This document shows positions 6,250-15,411 of a stretch of DNA of 64,000 bases, piece by piece. The position numbers were made by a program, and so were the translations under genes. Source of the DNA: Calothrix membranacea FACHB-236 (GTDB taxonomy: Bacteria > Cyanobacteriota > Cyanobacteriia > Cyanobacteriales > Nostocaceae). Location of the stretch: NCBI RefSeq assembly GCF_014696315.1, contig NZ_JACJPX010000001.1, positions 186,001 through 250,000 on the forward strand. Direction: 5' to 3'. Within the stretch, counting starts at the first letter, position 1, and the number at the start of each line of letters is the position of its first letter. Below the pieces are notes generated by a model. The model searched no databases, had not been told where the DNA came from, and saw only the letters and a list, made by a program, of their open reading frames with translations.

Positions 6250-6286
6250 TCTCCCGATACAGTTATGACATAACTGTATCGGGAGA
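6250..6286. promoter_or_regulatory. 37-bp perfect palindrome upstream of response regulator
   Basis: TCTCCCGATACAGTTATG (6250-6267), a single A, then its exact reverse complement (6269-6286) form an 18-bp-arm palindrome, 45 bp before the response regulator ATG. It may be an operator, a leader hairpin or a repeat remnant. There is no T-run after it to suggest a terminator. Confidence 0.4.
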
Positions 6287-6331
6287 GTTCCTCCGTAATT
6301 GATTAGGGCAACTAGGGAGGTAGATTTTATC

Positions 6332-6769
6332 ATGGCAAAAAATACAGAGGAACCGCATCCTCAAGAAGACACAAAAAATTTTACATCTTTAGATAACTTG
6401 CGAGTTTTATTAGTAGATGATAACGAAGATAGCCTTTTTCTGACTACGTTTATTTTAGAAAATCAAGGATTTCAAGTAACAACAGCAACATCAGTGACAC
6501 AAGCTCTAGAGACAATAGAAGAGTCGAAATTTGATATCTTAATTTCTGACCTTGCCATGCCAGAAATTGATGGTTATTCGTTAATTCGTAAAATTAGAAA
6601 TAGCACCCTTATGGAACAAAGAGAAATGCCAGCTATAGCGCTAACTGCCCTGAGTTCTGATGAAAGTCGCAGTATGGCTCTAGCATCGGGGTTTCAAAGC
6701 TATGTTAATAAACCTGTAGAACCTACTATATTAATATCAGAAATAAGACGTTTAATTAGCAATAATTAA
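6332..6769 (+). CDS. Single-domain response regulator (CheY-like)
   Basis: A receiver domain without an output domain. LRVLLVDDNEDS carries the acidic pair, LISDLAMPEIDGY the phosphoacceptor Asp, IALTAL the switch Thr and VNKPVEP the conserved Lys. The first 25 residues are a hydrophilic extension. A longer frame opens at a TTG (6299), but GGGAGG about 10 nt before ATG 6332 sets the start at MAKNTEEP (145 residues). It converges on the hybrid kinase gene at 7015-9144, whose own receiver is similar (PEMDGYALL, IALTAFA, SKPINPEE). Partnership with that kinase is possible but not shown. Confidence 0.9.
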   Translation: MAKNTEEPHPQEDTKNFTSLDNLRVLLVDDNEDSLFLTTFILENQGFQVTTATSVTQALETIEESKFDILISDLAMPEIDGYSLIRKIRNSTLMEQREMPAIALTALSSDESRSMALASGFQSYVNKPVEPTILISEIRRLISNN

Positions 6770-6833
6770 ACTACTATATAAATTTAATTTACATACAATA
6801 CACTGTATAAATGCTGAGACGACGGCAGCTTTT

Positions 6834-6862
6834 GATGTGTTACGGCTTACGCCTAACACATC
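6834..6862. repeat. GATGYGTTA-type palindromic repeat
   Basis: GATGTGTTA and TAACACATC flank CGGCTTACGCC, giving an imperfect hairpin. Related copies with GATGCGTTA/TAACGCATC arms occur at 17099, 31649 and 33760. It is a dispersed intergenic palindrome common in Nostocales. Confidence 0.6.
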
Positions 6863-7014
6863 CTACACAAGAATGGCACTTACGGAAGCAAAAGTTGCAG
6901 CCCAGATACCCGAGTTTTTGTAAAAGTCGGGTATCTAAATCTCGCTAAAGTAAGTGATATTCCATTTTACATAATGCTGTATTCATTGAGAATTTTGACT
7001 TCCGCCTTGCGGTA

Positions 7015-9144
7015 CTAGTCCCTATTCTCTATAAGTTTAATAATCCCTGCAACTAACTCTTCTGGGTTAATGGGTTTAGATAAATGCATTTGAAATCCGG
7101 CTTGGAGTGCTTGCTGTTTATCTTGACTACTAGCAAAAGCAGTCAGTGCGATCGCAGGAATTTTTCCTCCTGCTTCTGCTTTTTTAGTTCTCAGTTGACG
7201 CAATAGGGCATAACCATCCATCTCAGGCATTCCAATATCGCTAATTAACACATCTGGCTTTGTCTGTTCGAGAACTTGTAAAGCATTTAGTGCGGAAGAT
7301 GCTGAAATTACTTTAGCCCCATCTTGTTCTAATACAAAAGCTAGAAAATCTCGTGAATCTGCATCATCATCCACAAGTAGAATTTGCACCCCAGGCAGAG
7401 ACAAAGAATTACCAATTAACGAGGAAGGGCTATTTTGTTCATTGATTAAAGCTGGGTTTCTGTTTTGGATTAGCGGTAAATTCACAATAAAAGTTGCCCC
7501 TAGATCGTTACCAGGGCTGGCTGCTGTGACTGTACCACCATGCATCTCGACTATATTACGAACAATAGCTAGCCCTAAACCTAATCCACCAAAGTTTCTG
7601 GTAGAACTGCTATCGGCTTGGCGAAAGTAATCAAACGCATAGGGTAAGAACTCTGCGCTAATTCCCTTACCTGTATCACTAACTATAATTTGAGCATAGC
7701 TATCTATTTGGTTTAACTGTACGTCTACCTTTCCCCCTGGGGGAGTAAATTTAACGGCGTTGGAAAGCAGATTCCAAACAACTTGTTGTAAGCGGGTAGA
7801 ATCGCCCAAAACCATCCCGACATTTGGTGCAAAAATTGTATTGACCTGAATCGACTTAGTTTGTGCAGCTAAGGTTACTGTCTCTATTGCAGATAAGACA
7901 ATAGATTCTAATTTAATACTCTGAGTTTGCAGTGTGAGTTTACCCTGTAAAATGCTAGAAACATCCAGTAAGTCTTCAATTAATTGCACCTGTAACTTGG
8001 CGTTGCGTTCGATTGTTTCTAAGGCTGGAGATATTTTTTCTGGTGCTAATCTGCCGCTTTGCAATAACCTAGACCAACCAAGGATAGTATTTATAGGAGT
8101 TCGTAATTCATGAGAAAGTATAGCTAGAAATTCATCTTTAATTCGATTAGCTGTTTCTGCTTTTGCTCTTGCTGCTTGTTCCAATTCCAGCAACCTAGCA
8201 CGTTCTTGTTGTATTTGTTTTTGTTCTTGAATATCTGTACAAGTGCCAAACCACTTCACTACAATACCTTGTTCATCTTTGAGGGGTAAACCTCTAGCTA
8301 GTTGCCAGCGATAAGTAGCATCAGTAGCTCGTTTAAAGCGGTATTCATTTTCATATAATGTGCCACTATTGACAGCATTTATCCACACATAATATGCATT
8401 TTGTATGTCATCTGGATGTAATGCTGCTACCCAACCAGAACCTAAAGACTCTTCAAAAGTCAACCCCGTATATTCAGACCATTTTTGATTAAAATAATCG
8501 CATTCACCTTGAGCATTAGTTGTCCAAACAAGTTGAGGAATTGCCTCAGCTAAATAACGGTAACGCTCTTCACTTTGCCGTAAAATTTCTAAAATACGCT
8601 GACGTTCAGTAATTTCCTGCTGTAATTGTTTGTTCGTCTTGGTAATTTCATTAGTGCGAACAGTAACCAATTCCTCTAAATCATTCTGATATGTTCTGAG
8701 TTCTGCTTCTATGCTTAAACGCTCTGTTATTTGTCTTTGTAGCTGTTGATTTGCTTGTTCTAATTGGGCTGGGCTAGGAAGCGCTAATGCTTGGGGAACT
8801 AAAGGTACAAGTTGCAGAGCTGTAAATAAAGATATTATGGCAGTTACAGCTTTAATTAATCCCGATAGCCAATAAGTTGGATGCCAAAGCGTCCAAATTT
8901 CCATAAGGTGAGTAGTGCCACAAGCTACTATAAATCCACTAAATAATAGAAAAATCCAGTGAAAAGGCAAATCCTCTCGTTTGCTGACGAAATAGAAAAG
9001 TGTAGCAGGAATAGAGTAATAAGCTAGGGCTATCAGTGCGTCAGAAATTATGTGTAGCAAAACTAAATCAGTTTGCCAAAGATAGCAGTGGCCATGTGGA
9101 ATAAACGGGCCTGAACTAAAAAAAGTGTTCCAAAATTCTGACAT
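7015..9144 (-). CDS. Hybrid histidine kinase with ethylene-receptor-type sensor domain
   Basis: The first ~120 residues hold three membrane helices matching the ethylene-binding domain of plant ETR1 and Synechocystis SynEtr1. SDALIALAYYSIP has the Asp and Tyr of helix 1, and ACGTTHLMEIWT has the Cys and His of helix 2 that hold the copper cofactor. A coiled coil (125-190), a PAS domain (190-312, ending GTCTDIQEQK), HisKA with H-box LSHELRTPIN (about 340), HATPase (NAVKFTPPGG, DTGKGI, GGLGLGLAIV) and a C-terminal receiver (VQILLVDDDADS, ISDIGMPEMDG) follow. The ending in a receiver makes it a hybrid kinase. All catalytic residues are present. Start ATG 9144. Ethylene (or copper/volatile) sensing follows from family knowledge; the output is unknown. 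Confidence 0.92.
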   Translation of the reverse strand: MSEFWNTFFSSGPFIPHGHCYLWQTDLVLLHIISDALIALAYYSIPATLFYFVSKREDLPFHWIFLLFSGFIVACGTTHLMEIWTLWHPTYWLSGLIKAVTAIISLFTALQLVPLVPQALALPSPAQLEQANQQLQRQITERLSIEAELRTYQNDLEELVTVRTNEITKTNKQLQQEITERQRILEILRQSEERYRYLAEAIPQLVWTTNAQGECDYFNQKWSEYTGLTFEESLGSGWVAALHPDDIQNAYYVWINAVNSGTLYENEYRFKRATDATYRWQLARGLPLKDEQGIVVKWFGTCTDIQEQKQIQQERARLLELEQAARAKAETANRIKDEFLAILSHELRTPINTILGWSRLLQSGRLAPEKISPALETIERNAKLQVQLIEDLLDVSSILQGKLTLQTQSIKLESIVLSAIETVTLAAQTKSIQVNTIFAPNVGMVLGDSTRLQQVVWNLLSNAVKFTPPGGKVDVQLNQIDSYAQIIVSDTGKGISAEFLPYAFDYFRQADSSSTRNFGGLGLGLAIVRNIVEMHGGTVTAASPGNDLGATFIVNLPLIQNRNPALINEQNSPSSLIGNSLSLPGVQILLVDDDADSRDFLAFVLEQDGAKVISASSALNALQVLEQTKPDVLISDIGMPEMDGYALLRQLRTKKAEAGGKIPAIALTAFASSQDKQQALQAGFQMHLSKPINPEELVAGIIKLIENRD

Positions 9145-10044
9145 ACACCTCGGATTATGAATTATAAATTATCAATTAAAGGCTAAAATACTGATGCTAC
9201 AGCAAAAACTATCATATATGTACAGATATCTGCTGTTTATATTTAATTGCTATTATTTTTTGAAATGAGCAATTTTTTTATTCCTTATTCTCTATCCTTT
9301 ATACTTGCTTTACTCGATGATTCAGTAATTTTATTGCCCTAAGCTAGCTGATCCGAAAAAGCCATAAACATCAAAAAGCAATTAAATTTATTCATATAGT
9401 TTTTTGGGTATGCAGTTCAAAATGGTTATTTATCCTGAATAGATGGAACAAATAAACCCCACCAGATGGAAAGATGGCAGGGTGATTCGTGGGAAAAATG
9501 TTAATATTTTTAAATCTTTTTAGACATATATCTAAGTGAAAATATTTTTCCCAGTATTGTATCTAAAAGTTGCCAATGAAGTTAGGATTTTGAGATTTTC
9601 TCCCTAAGCTTAGAGGTAAATGCATCTCACTAGGGAGAAGAATATTTAAAATTTTACTACGAGATAAAAGTTTATAGTCTTACGAAAAACCACTGTTGGC
9701 ATTGCGATCGCTAGCAATAGAATTTGTTACAAAATTTAATAATATTGCGAGTATTCACAATAGTGTTATCTCATTTATAAATCAAATTTAAACAAGGAAA
9801 AATCATTGTATAATTTTAAAATTTTTCTATTTCGCCAAATGATTAATCTGCCAAATTCAATACTCTCATTATAAGAAAACATAACTGGGGGAAGAGGAAG
9901 ATAAAAATAATTTTTCAGTACTCTACTTAATTAGTAAATATCTCTATTTAAATGCGTCCACCAACCAGATTTGATTGTAAGTGAACGTAGAGTATTACTT
10001 TGTGGGGATCGAAAAAATTAACAACCGGAAAAGTTTTCAAAGAA
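9145..10044. other. 900-bp AT-rich gap, no gene seen
   Basis: Stops fill all frames on both strands. It holds the promoters of the divergent hybrid kinase and sugar permease genes. I see no hairpin terminator, RNA gene or repeat family member. Confidence 0.5.
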
Positions 10045-11457
10045 ATGGCTTTACAAGGCTCTACTATTAATCAGGGGAAAACAGTTTCCTATGTAATTTT
10101 AATTGCCAGTGCCGCAGCGCTGGGTGGTTTTTTGTTTGGTTATGATACTGCTGTCATTAACGGCGCTGTTTCGGCTCTTTCAAAAGCATATAATGCTAAC
10201 AGCGTGATGACAGGCTTTGCAGTATCTTGTGCATTGCTAGGATCTGCTGTAGGGGCTTTTGTCGCAGGGCCGATCGCAGATCGCTATGGTCGCTTAAAAA
10301 CGATGATGGTGGCATCAGTTTTATTTACCTTAAGTGCGATTGGTTCGGGTATTGCATTTGGGATTTGGGACTTTATTTTCTGGCGGGTATTAGGTGGTAT
10401 TGCAGTAGGGATGGCGAGTGTAATTGCACCCGCTTACATTGCGGAAGTTGCACCAGCTCATTTGCGTGGCAGACTTGGTTCATTGCAACAGCTAGCAATT
10501 GTAGTCGGGATTTTCGTAGCTCTAGTTTGTGACTACTTTATAGCTTTAGGTGCAGGTGGATCGGCGGAAGGGATATTTTGGTTTGGTGTCCCCGCTTGGC
10601 GTTGGATGTTTTGGACAGAAGCCCCAGCAGCAATTATTTATGGATTCGCTGCACTAGTAATTCCTGAGTCGCCACGCTATTTGGCAGCACAGGGACGATA
10701 TACAGAAGCGACTAAGGTTTTAACAAAAGTTATTGGTGGTAATGTCCAGGCCAAAATTGAAGAGATTCGCCAGACAGTTCTGCAAGAACGTCGCCCCCAA
10801 TTCTCTGACTTGCTAAGTCGTAGTGGTGGATTGCTGCCCATTGTGTGGATTGGTATGGGGTTGTCTATCCTGCAACAATTTGTGGGCATCAATGTAATTT
10901 TTTACTACAGCAGTGTATTGTGGCAGGCAGTAGGATTTTCTGAACGAGATTCACTGCTAATTACAGTAATTACGGGAATCGTCAATATTGTCACAACTCT
11001 AATTGCGATCGCTTATGTTGACAAATTTGGTCGCAAACCTTTACTCATGCTAGGTTCCATTGGCATGACGGTGACATTGGGTACGTTGGCTGTGGTGTTT
11101 GCCAACGCAGCTATCGACCCAGCCACAGGTAACCCCACTCTTCCAGGGACATCAGGAATCATTGCTCTTTTGGCAGCTAACTTATATGTGGTCTTCTTTG
11201 GCTTTTCTTGGGGGCCAATTGTTTGGGTGCTGTTAGGCGAAATATTTAATAATAAAATTCGCGCTGCTGCCTTATCTGTAGCTGCTGCGGTGCAGTGGAT
11301 TGCGAACTTTCTAATTTCTACCTCATTTCCGCCTTTACTAAAATACTTTGGTTTAGGTTCTGCCTATGGACTGTATACAATTGCATCGGCAATTTCGATA
11401 TTTTTCGTTGCCTTTTTTATCAGGGAAACCAAGGGCAAAGAATTAGAGGAAATGTAA
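10045..11457 (+). CDS. glcP: Sugar porter (MFS), GlcP-type glucose permease
   Basis: A twelve-helix proton-sugar symporter of the MFS sugar porter family, which imports glucose for photomixotrophic growth in cyanobacteria. Signatures are GGFLFGYDTAVINGAV, DRYGRLK, RVLGGIAVGMASVIAPAYI, PESPRYL, QQFVGINVIFYYSSVLW, DKFGRKPLL and GPIVWVLLGEIFNNKIRAAA. Long stretches match what I remember of the Synechocystis glucose transporter. The frame can be extended to a TTG at 10000, but ATG 10045 (MALQGSTINQ) gives the family's N-terminus, about 470 residues. It stands alone, with a long upstream gap and no sugar kinase beside it. Substrate specificity (glucose versus fructose) is inferred. Confidence 0.88.
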   Translation: MALQGSTINQGKTVSYVILIASAAALGGFLFGYDTAVINGAVSALSKAYNANSVMTGFAVSCALLGSAVGAFVAGPIADRYGRLKTMMVASVLFTLSAIGSGIAFGIWDFIFWRVLGGIAVGMASVIAPAYIAEVAPAHLRGRLGSLQQLAIVVGIFVALVCDYFIALGAGGSAEGIFWFGVPAWRWMFWTEAPAAIIYGFAALVIPESPRYLAAQGRYTEATKVLTKVIGGNVQAKIEEIRQTVLQERRPQFSDLLSRSGGLLPIVWIGMGLSILQQFVGINVIFYYSSVLWQAVGFSERDSLLITVITGIVNIVTTLIAIAYVDKFGRKPLLMLGSIGMTVTLGTLAVVFANAAIDPATGNPTLPGTSGIIALLAANLYVVFFGFSWGPIVWVLLGEIFNNKIRAAALSVAAAVQWIANFLISTSFPPLLKYFGLGSAYGLYTIASAISIFFVAFFIRETKGKELEEM

Positions 11458-11461
11458 TACC

Positions 11462-11673
11462 ATTTTGGATTTTGGATTTTGGATTTTGGATTGGGAATTC
11501 CTTTCTCTGCAAGGTTTCTGCCAATCTATATGTCGCAATCATTTTTTAAATTGGGTAGTCTAAATACCATAATTTATAGGCTGCTCAGTCGTACTAATTT
11601 GAATAAAGAATGCAACGAATCGTTAGGGGTGCAAGGCTATGCGCCCCTACGAATTTATGTGTTGCAAACATGA
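11462..11673. repeat. STRR (TTTTGGA)n and diverged MITE-like sequence
   Basis: TTTTGGA repeats in tandem at about 11464-11492. Further on, a stretch with AATTTGAATAAAGAATGCAA, AGGGGTGCAAGGCTATGCGC and TGTGTTGCAAACAT resembles, at lower identity, the MITE family found complete at 43751-43850. No gene is seen in this gap. Confidence 0.45.
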
Positions 11674-11736
11674 TTTTGAGATTATTAAGTTACGCTAAAT
11701 TACCTGAATATGTAATGCGATCGCCATTTTCCCAGT

Positions 11737-14070
11737 TCATTCTTCCCAAGGTGTAGTCGGAGCGTCTGGATCGTCAATTGCATCTGTCACATCTTTAATA
11801 GGGTTTTGTTCGGTTCTAAAATTCCGAGTTGAAAACCCAATCAACTGTTCTACCGCAACCAATGCTTCTGACGCGGATTGATAACGCTGCTTGTAATCTT
11901 CTAAGACCATTTTACTGAGAATCGCAGCTAAGGCTGGGTTGATAACTGCATGTTCGCGCCATTGCAACTCTCCGTCAGCATCTCTTTCTAGTTCGTGGGG
12001 GGCGATACCAGTCACGGCCCTAATGCCAATCATCCCGACTGCATAGATGTCGCTACTGTATTGGGGACGACCAAAACATTGCTCGTTGGGTGCATAACCC
12101 TTAGTCCCAATCCCAATGGTAAAAGGGGTTTGTTCTTGATTTTCTGTTTGCAGTGTAGAGACCTCTTTCACAGCACCAAAGTCAATTAGTACTAATTTCC
12201 AATCTGAATGTCGGCGGATAATGTTACTGGGTTTAATATCACGGTGAATTACACTGTTTTGATGCACAAATGCCAATGTTTGCAATAAATCCCGTAAAAG
12301 TTCGATAACTGAAGTTTCTAAAAGCGATTGACCTGCTGGTAATTCCCTACTTAAGGGATGACCAATGATAAACTCTTGCACTAAATAAAATTCTTCGTTT
12401 TGTTCAAAATAAGCTAATAGCTGAGGAATTTGGTGATGTTTTCCCAATTTTTCTAAGGTTTGCGCCTCAGAATTAAATAAACGTCTGGCAAGTTGCAATC
12501 CTGTGGCTTTGCTGTTGGCTGGTTTGAGTTGTTTAACTACACATTGTGGGTAACCTGGACGTTGCAAATCTTCTGCAATGTAGGTTTCGCTAAATCCTCC
12601 AGAACCGAGAACTTTGACAATTCTGTAGCGTCCACCGAGGATTTTGCCAGCTACAGCTAAATCGCGTTGTTGCAGTAAATCTTGCAAGTCCTGTTGTTGG
12701 CTGATGATTTCTTGCACAACAGGGGAAGTTTTATATTTTTGAAAGATGTCTACTAGTTGCCGCTTTTTAATGCTTTCTCTCGCGATTTCAGTTCCTAGAT
12801 AGGATAAGCCAATCCAGGCGATCGCTACCATTGGCACACTAGTGGGGTAGATTAACTGGTAATGTACGAATAATACGTAGCTGATGCCTCCCCAAATAGT
12901 GGCACAGCCAATGCTGACAATTAATCTACTGATACCACGCTTGCGTCTAGCACAGACGATGCCGACACCACCAACTAAACCCAGCACAAATACACCTTGC
13001 AGAGGTGAACTGCTAATTCCTTGGGCGATCGCTTTATCTTCTATTAAAGTGGCGATCGCGTTGGCATGAACTTCTACCCCTGACATGCGTTCTGGATATA
13101 GCCAGTTATTACCCGCTACTACTGGATGATAGTCATTCCCTAACTGTGCAGTAGCTCCAATCACTACAATTTTATTTTTGAAAACCTTTCCCTGCTCTAA
13201 ATAATTTTTCCAATTTTGGGGGTCAAGAACGTACCAAAAGGGAATTTGCTCAAATGTGCCGGCTGGCCCCCAAAAATGAATGCGATCGCCTTTTGGTCGC
13301 GAATATTTAATTCTGGCTGCCCTCAGCACTGCTTCGTCAAAGGAAGGCACTTTATCTATTAAGTTATCTTGTGCTAATGACTTATTAAACTCACTTGCTA
13401 AACGATGAATTTTACCATCAACTTCTAGGGGAAAATTTACCGTACCTGTAGATACAGCACCGATACGAAACATCGGCTGAGGCAGCGTTAACTTATTAAA
13501 AGTGCCTTGATGTGACTCAGAGGTTTCATATACAGAAGCTAAGGTAACTTTACTGCCATATTTTTGCAATACTGCTTTGAGTTGGCGATCGTCGGCGGCA
13601 CCATAGGCACTCTCTGTATCAAAAATTACGTCTACTGCTACAGATTTCGCACCAGCCTTCATCAATTTTCTGATGACATCAGCATAAGCAGCACGTTTAA
13701 ATGGAAAAGATTTCAGTGGTTCCAGGTAAGCATACTGTTGTGGATCTGTTTTATAGTACTGTTCAGGGACTGATATAGACTGATTGTCTATGGCCAAAAT
13801 CACAATGTTTTCTGGAGGTGCAATCGGCCCGCGCAGTTGAAAAAACGTAGAAAGTGCCTGACTTTCCATCAACTGCACAATGCCCAAACCAGAACTACTC
13901 AGTAGTGCTGCCCCTATTGCTGAAACACCAGTCAGCAGATGACCAAACCAAGACATTAGTTGGGTATGGTAGGTTAATGCAGTCGAAGTTGCTTTAGTTG
14001 GTTTGCCTAACTGGCTATTGGCAGCAGAGACATATTTTTTAGCTGAGGTAGACGTAGGTTCTTCTGCCAT
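11737..14070 (-). CDS. CHASE2-domain serine/threonine protein kinase
   Basis: The N-terminal helix (HLLTGVSAIGAALLSSSGLG) is followed by an extracytoplasmic CHASE2 sensor domain (about 65-345; NIVILAIDNQSI, PFKRAAYADVI, SVAVDVIFD, KIVVIGAT). Three helices follow (about 355-430), then a cytoplasmic Hanks-type kinase (about 480-740). Kinase motifs are LGSGGFSETYIAED (Gly loop), CVVKQL (Lys), HRDIKPSNII (catalytic loop), LIDFGAVKEV (DFG) and GTKGYAPNEQ (activation loop). Everything needed for activity is present. This architecture is typical of cyanobacteria, in which stimuli for CHASE2 are mostly unknown. Start ATG 14070. It is monocistronic and convergent with glcP. Confidence 0.93.
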   Translation of the reverse strand: MAEEPTSTSAKKYVSAANSQLGKPTKATSTALTYHTQLMSWFGHLLTGVSAIGAALLSSSGLGIVQLMESQALSTFFQLRGPIAPPENIVILAIDNQSISVPEQYYKTDPQQYAYLEPLKSFPFKRAAYADVIRKLMKAGAKSVAVDVIFDTESAYGAADDRQLKAVLQKYGSKVTLASVYETSESHQGTFNKLTLPQPMFRIGAVSTGTVNFPLEVDGKIHRLASEFNKSLAQDNLIDKVPSFDEAVLRAARIKYSRPKGDRIHFWGPAGTFEQIPFWYVLDPQNWKNYLEQGKVFKNKIVVIGATAQLGNDYHPVVAGNNWLYPERMSGVEVHANAIATLIEDKAIAQGISSSPLQGVFVLGLVGGVGIVCARRKRGISRLIVSIGCATIWGGISYVLFVHYQLIYPTSVPMVAIAWIGLSYLGTEIARESIKKRQLVDIFQKYKTSPVVQEIISQQQDLQDLLQQRDLAVAGKILGGRYRIVKVLGSGGFSETYIAEDLQRPGYPQCVVKQLKPANSKATGLQLARRLFNSEAQTLEKLGKHHQIPQLLAYFEQNEEFYLVQEFIIGHPLSRELPAGQSLLETSVIELLRDLLQTLAFVHQNSVIHRDIKPSNIIRRHSDWKLVLIDFGAVKEVSTLQTENQEQTPFTIGIGTKGYAPNEQCFGRPQYSSDIYAVGMIGIRAVTGIAPHELERDADGELQWREHAVINPALAAILSKMVLEDYKQRYQSASEALVAVEQLIGFSTRNFRTEQNPIKDVTDAIDDPDAPTTPWEE

Positions 14071-14794
14071 ATCGTGTTATTGATTGATTTAGGTACAACA
14101 CTTTATATTTATTCAGACCCTATTTGAGCGAACCACATTAAATTAAGAGTTAAATGAAAAACTTATACATTTGTAAACTATCCTTTCTGCTGCAGCGAAT
14201 TTTTATTGATGTGTCTTTACAGGGTCTTGCGATTAAAATACTGCCCAAATTATTCTCCATTAGAAGAGCAATATGTAATTTTGCCACAGAACTAAGCTAA
14301 AGACGCTTTGTTTGTGGATTTGGTTTCGCGTAAGATATACCAAACCCAACAGGTATGCCATCAGTAGAAGGTTTACCAGATTTTTGTTTTGGGCAACTTC
14401 TGTTAATGCTACAACGCTGATATTGTGCAAAAATTGTGTCCTGTTGTTAATGGCAAAATCAAGAGATGGGCATTAGCCTACATTCTACCTGAGAACCAAT
14501 ACCATACCTCTTTAGGAGTAAACTTGACTGTTATACAGTTAGGAATGCTGTTACACAGTCTATTTTATTGGTAGATTTTGATCACAGGCTAACTCTTACA
14601 CTGTCTGGGATGAAAAAGGTTCAGCATCCTGCATCTGCTCTATTGTTTTCCAGATTTTTATGATTTAAAAGAGGTTAAGATAAAAGCTATACATGAAGAT
14701 ATACTTTATAGATATTAGCAAATAGATCATTTGATAATTGCTATAATCTATTGTTCAATCTAAAATTCTTTTCTATTATTAGGTGTATTTTTCT
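14071..14794. other. 720-bp gap, no gene seen
   Basis: AT-rich sequence with stops in all frames and no recognised repeat. It holds the promoters of the divergent CHASE2 kinase and NYN-domain genes. Confidence 0.45.
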
Positions 14795-15316
14795 ATGGGT
14801 TCCCCAATGAATCGTCTGTCTATTTTTGTAGACGGAAACAATATGTTCTATGCTCAACAAAAAAATGGCTGGTTTTTTGACCCACGAAGAGTTTTAGAAT
14901 ATTTTAAACACGAGCAATCAGAAACAACATTAATCAATGCATTCTGGTACACAGGCTTAAAAGACCCACAAGATCAAAGAGGTTTTCGAGATGCTCTAAT
15001 TAGTTTAGGATATACAGTAAGAACTAAAATTCTTAAAGAATATTATGATGATTCATCTGGTCGCTATTCACAAAAAGCTAATTTAGATATTGAAATTGTT
15101 GTCGATATGTTTAATACAGTAGACCAATATGACAGAGTCGTATTATTTAGCGGCGATGGAGATTTTGAGAGAGCAATTGAGTTATTACGTTCAAAAAATA
15201 CACATATTACAGTAGTATCTACAGAAGGAATGATCGCGAGAGAATTACGTAATGCTACTGATAGATATATAGATTTGAATGATATTAGAGACAGAATAGA
15301 AAAAACAGAAGCTTAA
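14795..15316 (+). CDS. NYN-domain protein (LabA/DUF88-like)
   Basis: A PIN-like NYN fold (LabA/DUF88 family). The acidic residues expected at the metal site are present: IFVDGNNMFYAQ, KANLDIEIVVDMF and LFSGDGDFERAIELL. Some family members are RNases, and LabA in Synechococcus influences circadian output; neither is shown here. The frame starts at GTG 14783. AGGTG at 14781-14785 lies about 9 nt before ATG 14795, so I choose MGSPMNRLSIF (173 residues). The gene is 96 bp before leuA on the same strand and may be cotranscribed with it. Confidence 0.85.
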   Translation: MGSPMNRLSIFVDGNNMFYAQQKNGWFFDPRRVLEYFKHEQSETTLINAFWYTGLKDPQDQRGFRDALISLGYTVRTKILKEYYDDSSGRYSQKANLDIEIVVDMFNTVDQYDRVVLFSGDGDFERAIELLRSKNTHITVVSTEGMIARELRNATDRYIDLNDIRDRIEKTEA

Positions 15317-15411
15317 TATGTTAATAATTATTTACAAATCTAAACAGTAAAAAACTTAAGATACAAGGTAGTTATAGCAAAAAGTCAACACTAAACACAA
15401 AAAACAGAACA

